Assembly (NCBI RefSeq): GCF_022750635.1
Contig: NZ_JAJKBG010000001.1
Coordinates: 248,001-312,000 of the forward strand
DNA length: 64,000 nt
From: Brevundimonas pishanensis
GTDB lineage: Bacteria > Pseudomonadota > Alphaproteobacteria > Caulobacterales > Caulobacteraceae
Direction: 5' to 3'
Shown here: piece by piece, positions 36,030-44,396 of the stretch
Position numbering within the stretch: position 1 is the first letter of the stretch
Layout: each line of letters opens with the position of its first letter
Translations under genes and position numbers: made by a program
The notes under the pieces: model-generated
The model's database searches: none
What the model was told of the DNA's origin: nothing
Seen by the model: only the letters and a program-made list of their open reading frames with translations

Positions 36030-36114
36030 GATGGGTTTGGCCTTTCGGGGCAGATTGGCCTACACCCGTCCCATCTGAAGCTGGCGACGGCCGCCAGCCC
36101 TGCGGAGCCTATTT

Positions 36115-36894
36115 ATGCTGATCCATCTTTCGTCCTGGCCTGAAATCGATGCGCGTCTGAAGTCGGGCGGTGTCCTGTCCAAGACGGTGATCGTTCCGAT
36201 CGGTTCGAACGAGCAGCATGGCCCGACCGGCCTTCTGGGCACCGACTGGCTGTGCCCTGAAATCATCGCCCACGCCGCCGAAAAGACCAACGAAGACATC
36301 GTGGTCACCCCGACCTTCAACATCGGTATGGCCCAGCACCATCTGGCCTTCCCCGGCACCATCACCCTGCGCCCGTCGACCTTCATGGCCGCGATTGCAG
36401 ACTGGGTATCGTCGCTGACCCGTCATGGTTTCGAGCGCATCTATTTCCTCAACGGCCACGGAGGCAATGTCGCCACCATCGAAGCCGCCTTTGCCGAGAT
36501 TTATGCCGAGTGGTCGTTCACACCGGAGCCGTGGGCCGAGCGTCCGCCGTTCATCCTCAAGCTGCGTAACTGGTGGGACCTGCCGGGCGTGCAGAAGTTC
36601 TGCGAGGACATGTTCCCGGTTGGTCACGGCTCGCACGCCACGCCGTCGGAAATCGCCGTCACCTATGCTGCCTATCCGGAGCGCGTAAAGACGGCCTCAT
36701 ATGAGCCCAAGATCGCCCCGAACGGCCCGATCCGCGACGCCAATGACTATCGCGCCCGCTTCCCTGATGGCCGTATTGGCTCCGATCCTGCTCAGGCTTC
36801 ACCTGAAAAGGGCCAGCAGATCATCGACAAGGCGCTTCCGGCCCTGATCGAGGATGTGACGGCCTTCGCCACCGAAGTCCTCCCGGTCGCCTGA
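36115..36894 (+). CDS. creatininase family protein
   Basis: A 259-residue amidohydrolase-type protein with the metal ligands of the family: IGSNEQHGPTGLLGTDW (Glu, His, Asp), FLNGHGGNVA and VGHGSHATPSEIAVTY. Relatives include creatininase, MftE and 2-amino-5-formylamino-6-ribosylaminopyrimidinone formamide hydrolase, so the substrate is open. The stop overlaps the start of the phasin-like gene (TGATG), so the two are translated together. Confidence 0.9.
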   Translation: MLIHLSSWPEIDARLKSGGVLSKTVIVPIGSNEQHGPTGLLGTDWLCPEIIAHAAEKTNEDIVVTPTFNIGMAQHHLAFPGTITLRPSTFMAAIADWVSSLTRHGFERIYFLNGHGGNVATIEAAFAEIYAEWSFTPEPWAERPPFILKLRNWWDLPGVQKFCEDMFPVGHGSHATPSEIAVTYAAYPERVKTASYEPKIAPNGPIRDANDYRARFPDGRIGSDPAQASPEKGQQIIDKALPALIEDVTAFATEVLPVA

Positions 36895-37334
36895 TGAAAC
36901 ATCCGGCCCGTTCCGTCCTCAAATCGCTGGATACCCTCAACCGTCTCGGTCTCGAGACGGCAGAGGCCTCGGTCTATGTGGTCAACCAGCGCCTAGGCAT
37001 GACGGGACAGGCCGGACTTTCCGAGATGGGCGTCATGGGCCCCGAAAAGGTCGAGGCAGCCGCTGCCTCGGCCGTCGCGGGTTGTCTCAGTGCGTTCGAT
37101 GTGGCCGCCACCGCCGCCGATCTGGCCAAGCGCCAAATGGATCTGGCCGTCGACAAACTGGGTAAGGCTTCAGACATCCACGACGCTGGCGCGTGGCTGG
37201 GCGAAGCTATGGGCCAGTCGGTGATGGATGGCCTGACGATCTGGAACCAGATGCTGACAGGTCAGGTCGCCATGCTGCGCCCGATCCATTCGCGGGCGAC
37301 CGAAAACGCCCGCCGTCTGGGCATCAAGACCTAG
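36894..37334 (+). CDS. hypothetical phasin-like helical protein
   Basis: A 146-residue protein, predicted almost wholly alpha-helical and rich in Ala. The stretch AFDVAATAADLAKRQMDLAVDKLGKA and the tail NQMLTGQVAMLRPIHSRATENARRLGIK resemble phasins that coat polyhydroxyalkanoate granules. I cannot confirm the family from sequence alone. It is coupled to the creatininase gene by a TGATG overlap and its end overlaps the convergent Rieske gene by 4 bases. Confidence 0.6.
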   Translation: MKHPARSVLKSLDTLNRLGLETAEASVYVVNQRLGMTGQAGLSEMGVMGPEKVEAAAASAVAGCLSAFDVAATAADLAKRQMDLAVDKLGKASDIHDAGAWLGEAMGQSVMDGLTIWNQMLTGQVAMLRPIHSRATENARRLGIKT

Positions 37335-37714
37335 GCCGTCTTTACGAAGCCGTCGACGACCTGAACGGGCCACGGGGTTAGCTTGCCCCCCGCGCACGGG
37401 CCACCGACGCATTTCCCGCTGATCGGCTCGAACACCGCCCCGTGCCAGCCGCACAGGATCAGCTCGCCGTCACGGCTGAGATAGCGGTCGAATTCTACCG
37501 CAATCGGAAAGCCTGCGTGTGGGCAGCGGTCCACCCATCCGGCCACCTCGCCATCCTTCTTGACGACAAAGCCGTGGAAGAAGGCATCGCCGATCTGGAG
37601 CACGAAGCCGCGCGATCCGGGGTCGGCCAGATCGCTTTCCAGACACAAGGTCACATTGGCGGGTGTTTTCCAGACCCGTTTGCGCTCTTCCGGGGCGGCC
37701 GCCTCTTCGCTCAT
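37331..37714 (-). CDS. Rieske [2Fe-2S] domain protein
   Basis: A 127-residue single-domain ferredoxin of the Rieske type. The cluster ligands are in RCPHAGFP (Cys-x-His) and [11 protein letters not shown] (Cys-x-x-His), 25 residues apart, longer than the usual 15-17. No membrane anchor or oxygenase domain is present, so it is probably a soluble electron carrier. It lies downstream of gpsA, overlapping it by 4 bases, and is likely the last gene of the tsaD-gpsA-Rieske run. Confidence 0.9.
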   Translation of the reverse strand: MSEEAAAPEERKRVWKTPANVTLCLESDLADPGSRGFVLQIGDAFFHGFVVKKDGEVAGWVDRCPHAGFPIAVEFDRYLSRDGELILCGWHGAVFEPISGKCVGGPCAGGKLTPWPVQVVDGFVKTA

Positions 37715-38709
37715 TCGCGCTCAGGCTTCAGCGGACGGGTCAGCAGGTCTTCGATGGCGGCATCCACCGTCGTCTCGCCCGCTAGCACAGCAGCCACAGC
37801 CTCGATGATCGGGGTATCGACGCCCAGTTTGCGCGACAGTTCACGCACAGCCGGAGCGCTCTCATAGCCTTCGGCCACCGAACGCTTGCCCGCCAGCGCT
37901 TGCTCGACCGTCTGGCCCTGACCCAGAGCGAGGCCGAGGCTCATGTTGCGCGACTGCGGGCTGGAGCAGGTCAGCACCAAATCGCCCAGACCGCAAAGGC
38001 CCGTCACCGTCTCGGGCTTGCCGCCCAGAGCTTCGGTCACGCGCACGATCTCGGCAAAGCCGCGGGTGATGACCGCGGCGTGGGCGCTGCGGCCCATCTC
38101 GCGGCCCTCGACGATGCCACAGGCGATGGCCAGAACGTTCTTCAACGCCCCGCCCGTCTCGGCACCGATGATGTCTTCGGCGTAGTAGGGACGGAACACA
38201 GGGCCCGACAGGGCCGCCGCCAGCTTTTCAGCCATGTCGATGTCGGCACAAGCCAAGGTCACCGCGCTGGGCAGGCCGCGCGCGACCTCCCCCGCAAAGC
38301 TGGGGCCGGAAAGGACGGCCGTCGTAGCATGCGGAATGGTTTCCGACAGCACTTCGGCCATCAGTTTCAGCGAGCCGCGCTCGATCCCCTTGGAACACAG
38401 CACAACCGGCAGTCCTTCACGCGCATAGGGCGCAAACGCCTTCAGGGTCGCGCGCATATGCTGGGCCGGCGGAACCGCCAGAATCAGATCGCAACCGGCG
38501 AGATCAGCCAGATCGGCGGTTACGGTAATCCCCGCATCCAGTTCGACGCCCGGCAGGAAGGCTTCGTTCACGTGACGCGCACGAATGCTCTCGACCACCT
38601 CGGGCTCGCGCGCCTGAAGCCTGACCTTGAGGCCCGCGGCTGCTGCGCTTTGTGCCAAGGCGGTACCCCACGCACCGGCCCCGATCACACCTGCCGTTTT
38701 AAATTCCAT
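37711..38709 (-). CDS. gpsA: NAD(P)H-dependent glycerol-3-phosphate dehydrogenase
   Basis: A 332-residue enzyme that reduces DHAP to sn-glycerol 3-phosphate for phospholipid synthesis. The dinucleotide motif is [13 protein letters not shown], and family blocks [45 protein letters not shown] and [15 protein letters not shown] (with the catalytic Lys) are intact. The ATG at 38709 is preceded by GGAG at 5 bases; a GTG two codons earlier is less likely. It follows tsaD by 39 bases. Confidence 0.97.
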   Translation of the reverse strand: MEFKTAGVIGAGAWGTALAQSAAAAGLKVRLQAREPEVVESIRARHVNEAFLPGVELDAGITVTADLADLAGCDLILAVPPAQHMRATLKAFAPYAREGLPVVLCSKGIERGSLKLMAEVLSETIPHATTAVLSGPSFAGEVARGLPSAVTLACADIDMAEKLAAALSGPVFRPYYAEDIIGAETGGALKNVLAIACGIVEGREMGRSAHAAVITRGFAEIVRVTEALGGKPETVTGLCGLGDLVLTCSSPQSRNMSLGLALGQGQTVEQALAGKRSVAEGYESAPAVRELSRKLGVDTPIIEAVAAVLAGETTVDAAIEDLLTRPLKPERE

Positions 38710-38748
38710 AGTCACTCCGCTGGCCCCGCCCCCCGCGAGGGCCGTGCC

Positions 38749-39951
38749 TTAAGCCTTGGCGCCTTTACGGCCCTGTTTCTTGTGCACAGGATCAACTGTC
38801 GCACGCGCCTCGTCCAGAGGCCATCTGGGACGCGCCACCGCATCCATATCCGACACCCAGCCTTTTTCCAGCCTTTCGGCCCCCGCCAGCGCGATCATTG
38901 CAGCGTTATCGGTGCAGAAGGCCATCGGCGGGGCAAAGAAGCCGAAGCCGTATTTGGTCGCCAGATCGGTCAGGGTCTGGCGCACCGTCTTGTTCGCCGC
39001 CACCCCACCGGCCACGACAAACAGACGCTGTCCGCCCTTGGCCGCACCGGCCTCCGCATCATACGACTGCAGGTCTGGATGGCGCTCCAGATAGTCCTTC
39101 ATCGCCCGCTCGGTGCGCTCTTTCAGCTGGCGCGCGATGGCCTTTTGTACGGCGTCGGCCAGATCAGCCTTGTCCTGGTCCGTCTCGCAGGTCTGGGCCA
39201 GACGAGATGCGGCCGTCTTCAGACCCGAGAATGAGAAGTCGCAATCCTTGCGCCCCAGAAGCGCACGCGGCAGCTCATAGCGCGAACCATCGCCCTTGGC
39301 CGCCAGCTTCTCCAGCGCCGGACCACCGGGGTAACCGAGGCCCATGGCCTTGGCGATCTTGTCGAACGCTTCGCCCGCCGCATCGTCAATCGTCGTGCCC
39401 AGCCGGCTCATATCGCCAATGCCGCGCACTTCCAGAAGCTGGCAGTGACCGCCAGACACCAGCAGCAGCAGGAAGGGATAGGCCGTCTCGGCCCCCAGAC
39501 GCGCCGAAACCGCATGGCCTTCAAGGTGGTTGATGGCAATCAGCGGCAGATCACGCGCCAGCGCCACCGCCTTGCCATAGGACAGGCCGACCATCACCCC
39601 GCCGACCAGACCGGGCCCCGCCGTCGCGGCCACGCCGTCCAGCGCATCCCAGTCCAGGCCAGACTGCGCCATAGCTTGCCGCGTCACCGTATCGATCATC
39701 TCGACGTGGCTACGCGCTGCGATTTCCGGCACGACACCCCCATAGGCCGCGTGCTCGTCAATCTGGCTGTGAATGACGCTGGACAGGACCTCTGCGCCGT
39801 CAGGCCCAAGACGCACGACAGACGCCGCCGTCTCGTCACAGCTGGTTTCCAAACCCAGAACAGTTAGAACTTCGGTCGAAATTTCGACCGTTGGACCCTC
39901 TGTCCGATTTGCTCCGCTGGTCGGGCTGATATAGTTCGCGCCGGTGTTCAT
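38749..39951 (-). CDS. tsaD: tRNA N6-adenosine threonylcarbamoyltransferase TsaD
   Basis: A Kae1-type enzyme that transfers threonylcarbamoyl to A37 of ANN-decoding tRNAs. The family start is VLGLETSCDETAASVV, metal ligands lie in PEIAARSHVEMI, and INHLEGHAVSARL, LLVSGGHCQL and FVVAGGVAANKTVR follow. From the ATG at 39951 the protein has 400 residues, about 30 more at the N-terminus than usual, with no clear ribosome-binding site; an internal non-ATG start is possible. The frame is open further upstream but would overlap the divergent hemC. Confidence 0.93.
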   Translation of the reverse strand: MNTGANYISPTSGANRTEGPTVEISTEVLTVLGLETSCDETAASVVRLGPDGAEVLSSVIHSQIDEHAAYGGVVPEIAARSHVEMIDTVTRQAMAQSGLDWDALDGVAATAGPGLVGGVMVGLSYGKAVALARDLPLIAINHLEGHAVSARLGAETAYPFLLLLVSGGHCQLLEVRGIGDMSRLGTTIDDAAGEAFDKIAKAMGLGYPGGPALEKLAAKGDGSRYELPRALLGRKDCDFSFSGLKTAASRLAQTCETDQDKADLADAVQKAIARQLKERTERAMKDYLERHPDLQSYDAEAGAAKGGQRLFVVAGGVAANKTVRQTLTDLATKYGFGFFAPPMAFCTDNAAMIALAGAERLEKGWVSDMDAVARPRWPLDEARATVDPVHKKQGRKGAKA

Positions 39952-40002
39952 CGGGTCGAGGTAGCGGCCCACCCCGTCTTTCGCAATGTCTGGTGCTATC
40001 TT

Positions 40003-40944
40003 ATGACCCCGCTTCTTCGTATCGGCACCCGCCGCTCCAAGCTCGCTCTGGCCCAATCAGGCATGATGCAGCGTGCCGTCGGACGCGCTCTGGGCGTGCC
40101 CGAGCCCGAGATCGAGACACTGGTGCCACTGGTCGAGATCGTCACCACGGGGGACCGCATTCAGGACCGTCGCCTGCTGGAAGTGGGTGGCAAGTCTCTG
40201 TTCACAAAGGAAATTGAAGAAGCGCTTCTGGATGGCCGTGTCGATCTGGCCATCCATTCCATGAAGGACGTGCCTGCGGAACAACCGGCCGGTCTGGCCA
40301 TCGCTGCCATTCCCGAGCGCGAAGATCCGCGTGATGCCTTTATTAGCCATAAGTCCAAGACCTTCATGAACCTGCCCCACGGCGCGAAAATCGGCACCGC
40401 ATCCCTGCGTCGTCAGGCGCAGCTCCTCGCCGCGCGGCCGGATCTGCAGATCGAGATGTTGCGCGGGAATGTCGACACGCGTCTACGCCGCCTGAACGAA
40501 GGTGATTTCGATGCCATCCTTCTGGCCTGCTCGGGCCTCAACCGCCTTGGCTTTGGCGATGTGATCACTGAGCGCCTGTCGCTCGACGCCTTCCTCCCCG
40601 CCCCCGGTCAAGGTGCGCTGGCCTTGCAAACCCGAGCCGAAGACACCGACAGTGCTTGGGCAATCGCACTCAACCATGCGCCTACGTCGCTGGCCGTAGC
40701 CGCCGAGCGCGGTGCCATGCTGGCGCTCGAAGGGTCATGCCGAACCGCCGTGGGAGCGTTTGCCCATATCAACGGCGAGGAAATGATCGTGTCGACCGAG
40801 CTGTTGTCGCCCGATGGTCAATCGCGCTGGACCCGCACAGGCTCGGTTTCCGCCTCTTGCAGCCACGACCAAGCCCGTGCTCTGGGCATCGAACTTGGAC
40901 AACAGGTCAAAGCCGCAGTTGGCGATCAGAAGGTCTCTTACTGA
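40003..40944 (+). CDS. hemC: hydroxymethylbilane synthase (porphobilinogen deaminase)
   Basis: A 313-residue enzyme that joins four porphobilinogens to hydroxymethylbilane in haem synthesis. Family blocks are LRIGTRRSKLALAQ, ALLDGRVDLAIHSMKDVPAE, GTASLRRQAQLLA and LEGSCRTAVGAFA, the last with the dipyrromethane-binding Cys at residue 246. hemD begins immediately after the stop. It is divergent from tsaD with a 51-base gap that must hold both promoters. Confidence 0.97.
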   Translation: MTPLLRIGTRRSKLALAQSGMMQRAVGRALGVPEPEIETLVPLVEIVTTGDRIQDRRLLEVGGKSLFTKEIEEALLDGRVDLAIHSMKDVPAEQPAGLAIAAIPEREDPRDAFISHKSKTFMNLPHGAKIGTASLRRQAQLLAARPDLQIEMLRGNVDTRLRRLNEGDFDAILLACSGLNRLGFGDVITERLSLDAFLPAPGQGALALQTRAEDTDSAWAIALNHAPTSLAVAAERGAMLALEGSCRTAVGAFAHINGEEMIVSTELLSPDGQSRWTRTGSVSASCSHDQARALGIELGQQVKAAVGDQKVSY

Positions 40945-41637
40945 ATGAGCGGCGGCGGGCGCATCTGGGTTACCCGCACCCTCCCCGGTGCCCATGCGAC
41001 CGCCACGCGCCTATCGGCCTTGGGCTATGAACCCGTGGTGCGCCCTTTGTTGGAAGTGCGCCCGATCCCTGATGCTTTCGACGGCGCGCCTGCTCCATCA
41101 GCCATCGCCTGCATAGCCCTGACCAGTCCCAATACCGTCGATGCTATCCGCAGCGGGCTGGCCGCCTATACCCACATCCCCGCCTATTGCGTGGGCGATA
41201 CGACCGCGCGTGCAGCTTCGGACGCTGGATTTAGTGAAGTGCATTCTGCAGCGGGCGATATCCAAGCCTTGGCCAAGCTGATCTCCTCGCGGATGTCTTC
41301 CGGACTGGTCTTTGCGCCCGGCGCGGAGCAACCTGCCGGAGACCTTCCCGCATTATTGCCCAACCACGAGGTCGTTCGTCTCCCAGTCTACTCGACGGTG
41401 GAATCAGAGGGGACGATTCCCGACGCTCTGTCTGCCGTCATGATCCACTCTCCGCGCGCCGGCGCTACCCTCGCAAAGAGGCTTTCGGAGAAGGCCGCTC
41501 CCATGTCGGTCATCGCCATATCAGATGCTGCAGCGCGGCCTTTTGCGGGGCTTCAAGGCGTCTGCATCACCGTAGCCGATCATCCAGATGAAGAAGCCAT
41601 GCTAAGAGCACTTGGCAATTCAGGATTGGCCGTATAA
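40945..41637 (+). CDS. hemD: uroporphyrinogen-III synthase
   Basis: A 230-residue enzyme that cyclises hydroxymethylbilane. HemD proteins are poorly conserved; here IWVTRTLPGAHATATRLSALGYEPVVRPLLEV at the N-terminus, ALTSPNTVDAIRSG and ICITVADHPDEEAMLRAL at the C-terminus fit the family. The ATG directly abuts the hemC stop. In Caulobacterales a mitofilin-like/HemY gene often follows; here a tRNA gene with an inserted element follows instead. Confidence 0.9.
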   Translation: MSGGGRIWVTRTLPGAHATATRLSALGYEPVVRPLLEVRPIPDAFDGAPAPSAIACIALTSPNTVDAIRSGLAAYTHIPAYCVGDTTARAASDAGFSEVHSAAGDIQALAKLISSRMSSGLVFAPGAEQPAGDLPALLPNHEVVRLPVYSTVESEGTIPDALSAVMIHSPRAGATLAKRLSEKAAPMSVIAISDAAARPFAGLQGVCITVADHPDEEAMLRALGNSGLAV

Positions 41638-41683
41638 TAAACCCGCCTCTTCGCCGGACAGGCACCGCCTGTCGCGATCAAGG

Positions 41684-41759
41684 GCCGCTTTAGCTCAGCT
41701 GGTAGAGCACCGCATTCGTAATGCGGGGGTCACGTGTTCGAGTCACGTAAGCGGCACCA
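41684..41759 (+). tRNA. tRNA-Thr (anticodon CGT)
   Basis: A 76-base gene with the encoded CCA end. The acceptor arms GCCGCTT and AAGCGGC pair fully. The D arm (AGCTCAGCTGGTAGAGC), the anticodon loop TTCGTAA and the T loop GTTCGAGTC are normal. CGT decodes ACG as threonine. The last part of the gene is the attachment site of the adjacent integrative element; the gene remains complete. Confidence 0.96.
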
Positions 41760-41762
41760 CTT
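41743..41762 (+). repeat. attL (left attachment repeat, in tRNA-Thr)
   Basis: TCACGTAAGCGGCACCACTT, overlapping the T-arm, acceptor arm and CCA end of the tRNA. An identical copy is at 46830-46849; bases on both sides of the two copies differ. Confidence 0.92.
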
Positions 41763-41821
41763 TTTTCTCTGATTAAAAAGCTCAATGCTTTCAGCAGGAT
41801 AGGCTTGCATAAAGTCCCTGC

Positions 41822-41854
41822 GGGGTAGCAGCCCTCGCAGTCAAAGGGTAGCAG
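41822..41854 (+). repeat. left pair of putative integrase arm sites
   Basis: GGGTAGCAG occurs at 41823-41831 and 41846-41854, 23 bases start to start, about 60 bases inside attL. The same pair with the same spacing and orientation is found near attR. Confidence 0.7.
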
Positions 41855-42044
41855 CCAGAAACTCGCATAACATGAGTCTTTTATGTTACAGGTTGACTTC
41901 CGCCTACAATTGCGTCCGCGATTGACGTGAGTCGGTATTGAACTATCCCCAGCCGTGTGCATTTATGCACTCAGGCAATGCCTAGAGGTTCACCGCATGG
42001 GGGCCGCGTAGAGGTCGGGGAAACCCGGCCTTTGTCGTATCTAC

Positions 42045-42881
42045 CTATGGCCCATCGAAGCATGAGTACTTGATACCTTCACTTCCGGCTCTCTCTTCTC
42101 CAACATATATGTCAGCTAAGCGTCCTCCACTTTGGAGAGCGACGTAGGTCGAGAAATCCGGTTGGTATCGGCCTTTTGAAATAGCCAAAGCGCATGTATC
42201 GGCGAACTGGACCAACACCGATCTTTTGTCTTTTCTTTCAAGATCTATAAGGGTTGCTGCTAGGGCATCAGGCGGAAAGGGATCATATTTCGCCGCGTTT
42301 TGAGCATTAAATCCGAGACCTTGCGCAGATTTTAAAGCTCTCCAGTACTCTTTAAGGGCCCCATCAGACTTTTTGTCGGAGCCTTCATAACGAACCCTTA
42401 AACGACGCCCCTCTGCGTGAGCTATCTTAGCTGACCGCTCAATGAGTATATTGAACGCAGTACGGCAAAGGTTCCATTTTGCATCCCCCTCCCGCGAGCC
42501 ATAGCCACGGTCTCTATAGCCTGGTCGATGAACGACGCACCCCACCGCAATAATCGGCAAGCCCGCAATTAATGCATGGTAATCAGCCCAGAACTCCCCG
42601 CGTTTCTGGCTCGCTACGCTGTCTAACCAAGCAAACCCTTTTCGCCTGCTATGCATATCTGTGAGATGCAGTGGCTGTATAATTTCGGGCCACCGCAGCA
42701 AAAACTCGGCATGCGCAGTTTCACAGGCTGGCTTGTCTTCTTCCCGAACCAAGACACCCCCCAACGTAAACCACTGGGGGTCGCGGTCTGCATCAACCGC
42801 TAGTCTGTCTAAAAATCGGGAACCACTGTCGTCTATGTACAAAAAGTACTGCGGAGCAGGGACAGAAGAAGCATCTTGCAT
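42045..42881 (-). CDS. DUF3800 domain-containing protein
   Basis: A 278-residue protein. The start QYFLYIDDSGSRFLD, with the acidic pair after a hydrophobic strand, is the DUF3800 hallmark. Further conserved acidic positions are in LHLTDMHSRRKG, RVRYEGSDKKSDGAL and VQFADTCALAISKG. The family is thought to have an RNase H-like nuclease fold and is frequent in mobile and defence-rich regions; catalytic activity is not proven here. It lies 96 bases downstream of the repeat-protein gene on the same strand and may share its transcript. The ribosome-binding site is weak and GC is lower than in core genes. It is the last cargo gene before the tRNA end. Confidence 0.85.
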   Translation of the reverse strand: MQDASSVPAPQYFLYIDDSGSRFLDRLAVDADRDPQWFTLGGVLVREEDKPACETAHAEFLLRWPEIIQPLHLTDMHSRRKGFAWLDSVASQKRGEFWADYHALIAGLPIIAVGCVVHRPGYRDRGYGSREGDAKWNLCRTAFNILIERSAKIAHAEGRRLRVRYEGSDKKSDGALKEYWRALKSAQGLGFNAQNAAKYDPFPPDALAATLIDLERKDKRSVLVQFADTCALAISKGRYQPDFSTYVALQSGGRLADIYVGEERAGSEGIKYSCFDGP

Positions 42882-42977
42882 ACCAATGGTATAGCTTGTT
42901 TTGCAGCTGAACCATAGTGTGCAGAAGCGGATTAGCCTCTCATACCAGATTAACGTCTAGCACCCTTCCTCGATGGC

Positions 42978-43418
42978 TCATCTCAAGTTTTGCAGCAATC
43001 TAACTTCATAGGGGGTCATAACCCTTCGATATATATCAGCGATACGATGCATACCTCTTTGCTCTAGCGCTTGCACCAGCCAAGGGAGCGGTGGGTGATT
43101 GCTCACATATGGATTATCATCAGCGCCGGTATACAATCCCCCACTAGGACCCGCATACAACCCTCCCCCCGGCCCCGTGTAGAGACCGCCGCCTGGGCCG
43201 GTATAAAGTCCCCCACCTGGTCCGGTGTACAGACCACCACCTACGCCGGTGTAAAGTCCACCACCAACTCCAGTATACAGGCCCCCTCCTACGCCGGTGT
43301 AGAGTCCCCCGCCAACTCCAGTGTAGGCCCCACCTCCGACACCAGTGTACAGACCGCCACCCCCGCCCGTGTACAGGCCTCCGCCTACGCCCGTGTATCT
43401 ATTTCTTGGCCAAGCCAT
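42978..43418 (-). CDS. Tyr-Thr-Gly/Gly-rich octapeptide repeat protein
   Basis: I do not recognise a named family. The 146-residue product begins MAWPRNR, then has eleven 8-residue units of the form Y(T/A)G(V/P/G)(G/S)GG(L/A) (residues 8-95) and a degenerate twelfth (YTGADDNP). It ends in a ~43-residue helical domain (PLPWLVQALEQRGMHRIADIYRRV). The first seven units mostly read YTGVGGG, the next ones YTGPGGG, showing unit duplication. The ATG at 43418 has AGGGGGG 4 bases upstream, a very strong ribosome-binding site. It precedes the DUF3800 gene. A role as a scaffold, sensor or aggregating peptide is possible, but there is no direct evidence. Confidence 0.8.
   Translation of the reverse strand: MAWPRNRYTGVGGGLYTGGGGGLYTGVGGGAYTGVGGGLYTGVGGGLYTGVGGGLYTGVGGGLYTGPGGGLYTGPGGGLYTGPGGGLYAGPSGGLYTGADDNPYVSNHPPLPWLVQALEQRGMHRIADIYRRVMTPYEVRLLQNLR
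43110..43397 (-). repeat. 24-bp tandem repeat array (coding)
   Basis: Twelve head-to-tail 24-bp units encode the octapeptide repeats. Units differ mainly at third codon positions while the peptide stays constant, which implies selection on the protein. Confidence 0.9.
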
Positions 43419-43559
43419 ATTTCCCCCCTTTAGAAATAAACACAATCTAGACGTTAGATCCGATTACTTTTCAATCCACATGGACGAAATGGGTATTGAA
43501 ATAAGAACCCTCAAAAAAGCAGGGGCAAGACGTGCTTAAGCTCCGGCACGAAAACACGG

Positions 43560-44114
43560 TCAATCGACAGAGTCTTTCAAAGCATCATAGACGGTAGAGC
43601 GAGCAATACCGAGCGCCTTGGCGATAAGGGCAGGCTTCTCCCCGTCAGCATGGAGACGGCGTATCTGGCCTTTGTCCACTGACCGAGGCCTGCCGCGATA
43701 ACGCCCCTCCGCCTTGGCTTTAGCGATACCCTCCATCTGCCGCTCACGACGCAGGGCAGTCTCGAACTCAGCAAAAGCCCCCAACATCGTCAAAAACAGG
43801 CGCCCCGTAGCTGCCATGGTGTCGAACTCGCCCTGCTGAAGCGCTCGGAAGCTGACACCCTTCTTAGTCAGCTGATCCACGATGACACCTAGATCGCTCA
43901 CAGAGCGCGCTAGACGGTCAATACGGGTAACAACGAACACATCCCCCTCGCGGACGTACTCTAGAGCTCTACCGAGCTCCTCACGGCCTTCCTGTGTGGT
44001 CCCCGTGACCTTCTCGGAGAAGACTTTGTCACACCCAGCGTCTCTTAGAGCCTCCTCTTGGACCTCTAGCGACTGACCGTAGGACGACACTCGGGCATAA
44101 CCGACCACCGCCAT
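43560..44114 (-). CDS. serine recombinase (resolvase/invertase family)
   Basis: A 184-residue site-specific recombinase of the Tn3-resolvase/Hin type. The N-terminal catalytic part has GYARVSSYGQSLEVQEEAL with the nucleophilic Ser, VVTRIDRLARSVSDL and ATGRLFLTMLGAFAEFE. The C-terminal helix-turn-helix is KPALIAKALGIARSTVYDAL. The ATG at 44114 directly begins the family sequence; the frame is open 24 codons upstream. A three-part res-like region lies just upstream of the start (44180-44287), so a resolvase function is more likely than inversion. It may resolve dimers of the excised circle. Confidence 0.92.
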   Translation of the reverse strand: MAVVGYARVSSYGQSLEVQEEALRDAGCDKVFSEKVTGTTQEGREELGRALEYVREGDVFVVTRIDRLARSVSDLGVIVDQLTKKGVSFRALQQGEFDTMAATGRLFLTMLGAFAEFETALRRERQMEGIAKAKAEGRYRGRPRSVDKGQIRRLHADGEKPALIAKALGIARSTVYDALKDSVD

Positions 44115-44179
44115 CAGATGAGCCCCATGGTGAACTGTCCTGTGACTGATGTGTCTGGATGGGTCTTCAGCATGAAGGG

Positions 44180-44287
44180 CGTCCAAAAAGGTTTAAAACT
44201 TAGCCGGACATAGCGTCCGACAATTGCCAATACAACCCTAATCGGACACTTTTTGGTTGTCCGCCATGAGTATACCCATTTCGGACA
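44180..44287. promoter_or_regulatory. res-like recombination site (three subsites)
   Basis: Three segments are bounded by inward-facing half-sites of the type (T/C)GTCC...GGACA: 44180-44210 (31 bp), 44214-44248 (35 bp) and 44258-44287 (30 bp). The last has both full half-sites TGTCCG/CGGACA and a symmetric centre GTATAC, fitting the crossover site I; the 35-bp middle one fits site II. In Tn3-type res, sites I, II and III are about 28, 34 and 25 bp, with site III nearest the resolvase gene, as here. Confidence 0.72.
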
Positions 44288-44396
44288 ACTCTCACACAAC
44301 GCCGTTCAAAAAACGCAGAGAGAAGAGGCTTCGGGATTTTCCGACACCCTTGGGGCGGCAGTCGTTGTCGCCCATCGCTTTTTGAGAAATCCCATC

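Noticed and set aside
41690..41962. Minus-strand frame of 90 codons across the tRNA-Thr gene
   Set aside because: Its C-terminal part (VTRTRDPRITNAVLYQL) is the complement of the tRNA itself, a well-known source of false protein annotations.
43110..43397. CRISPR-like array of 24-bp repeats
   Set aside because: The units are directly adjacent without spacers and encode a constant octapeptide with synonymous changes, so this is a coding repeat.
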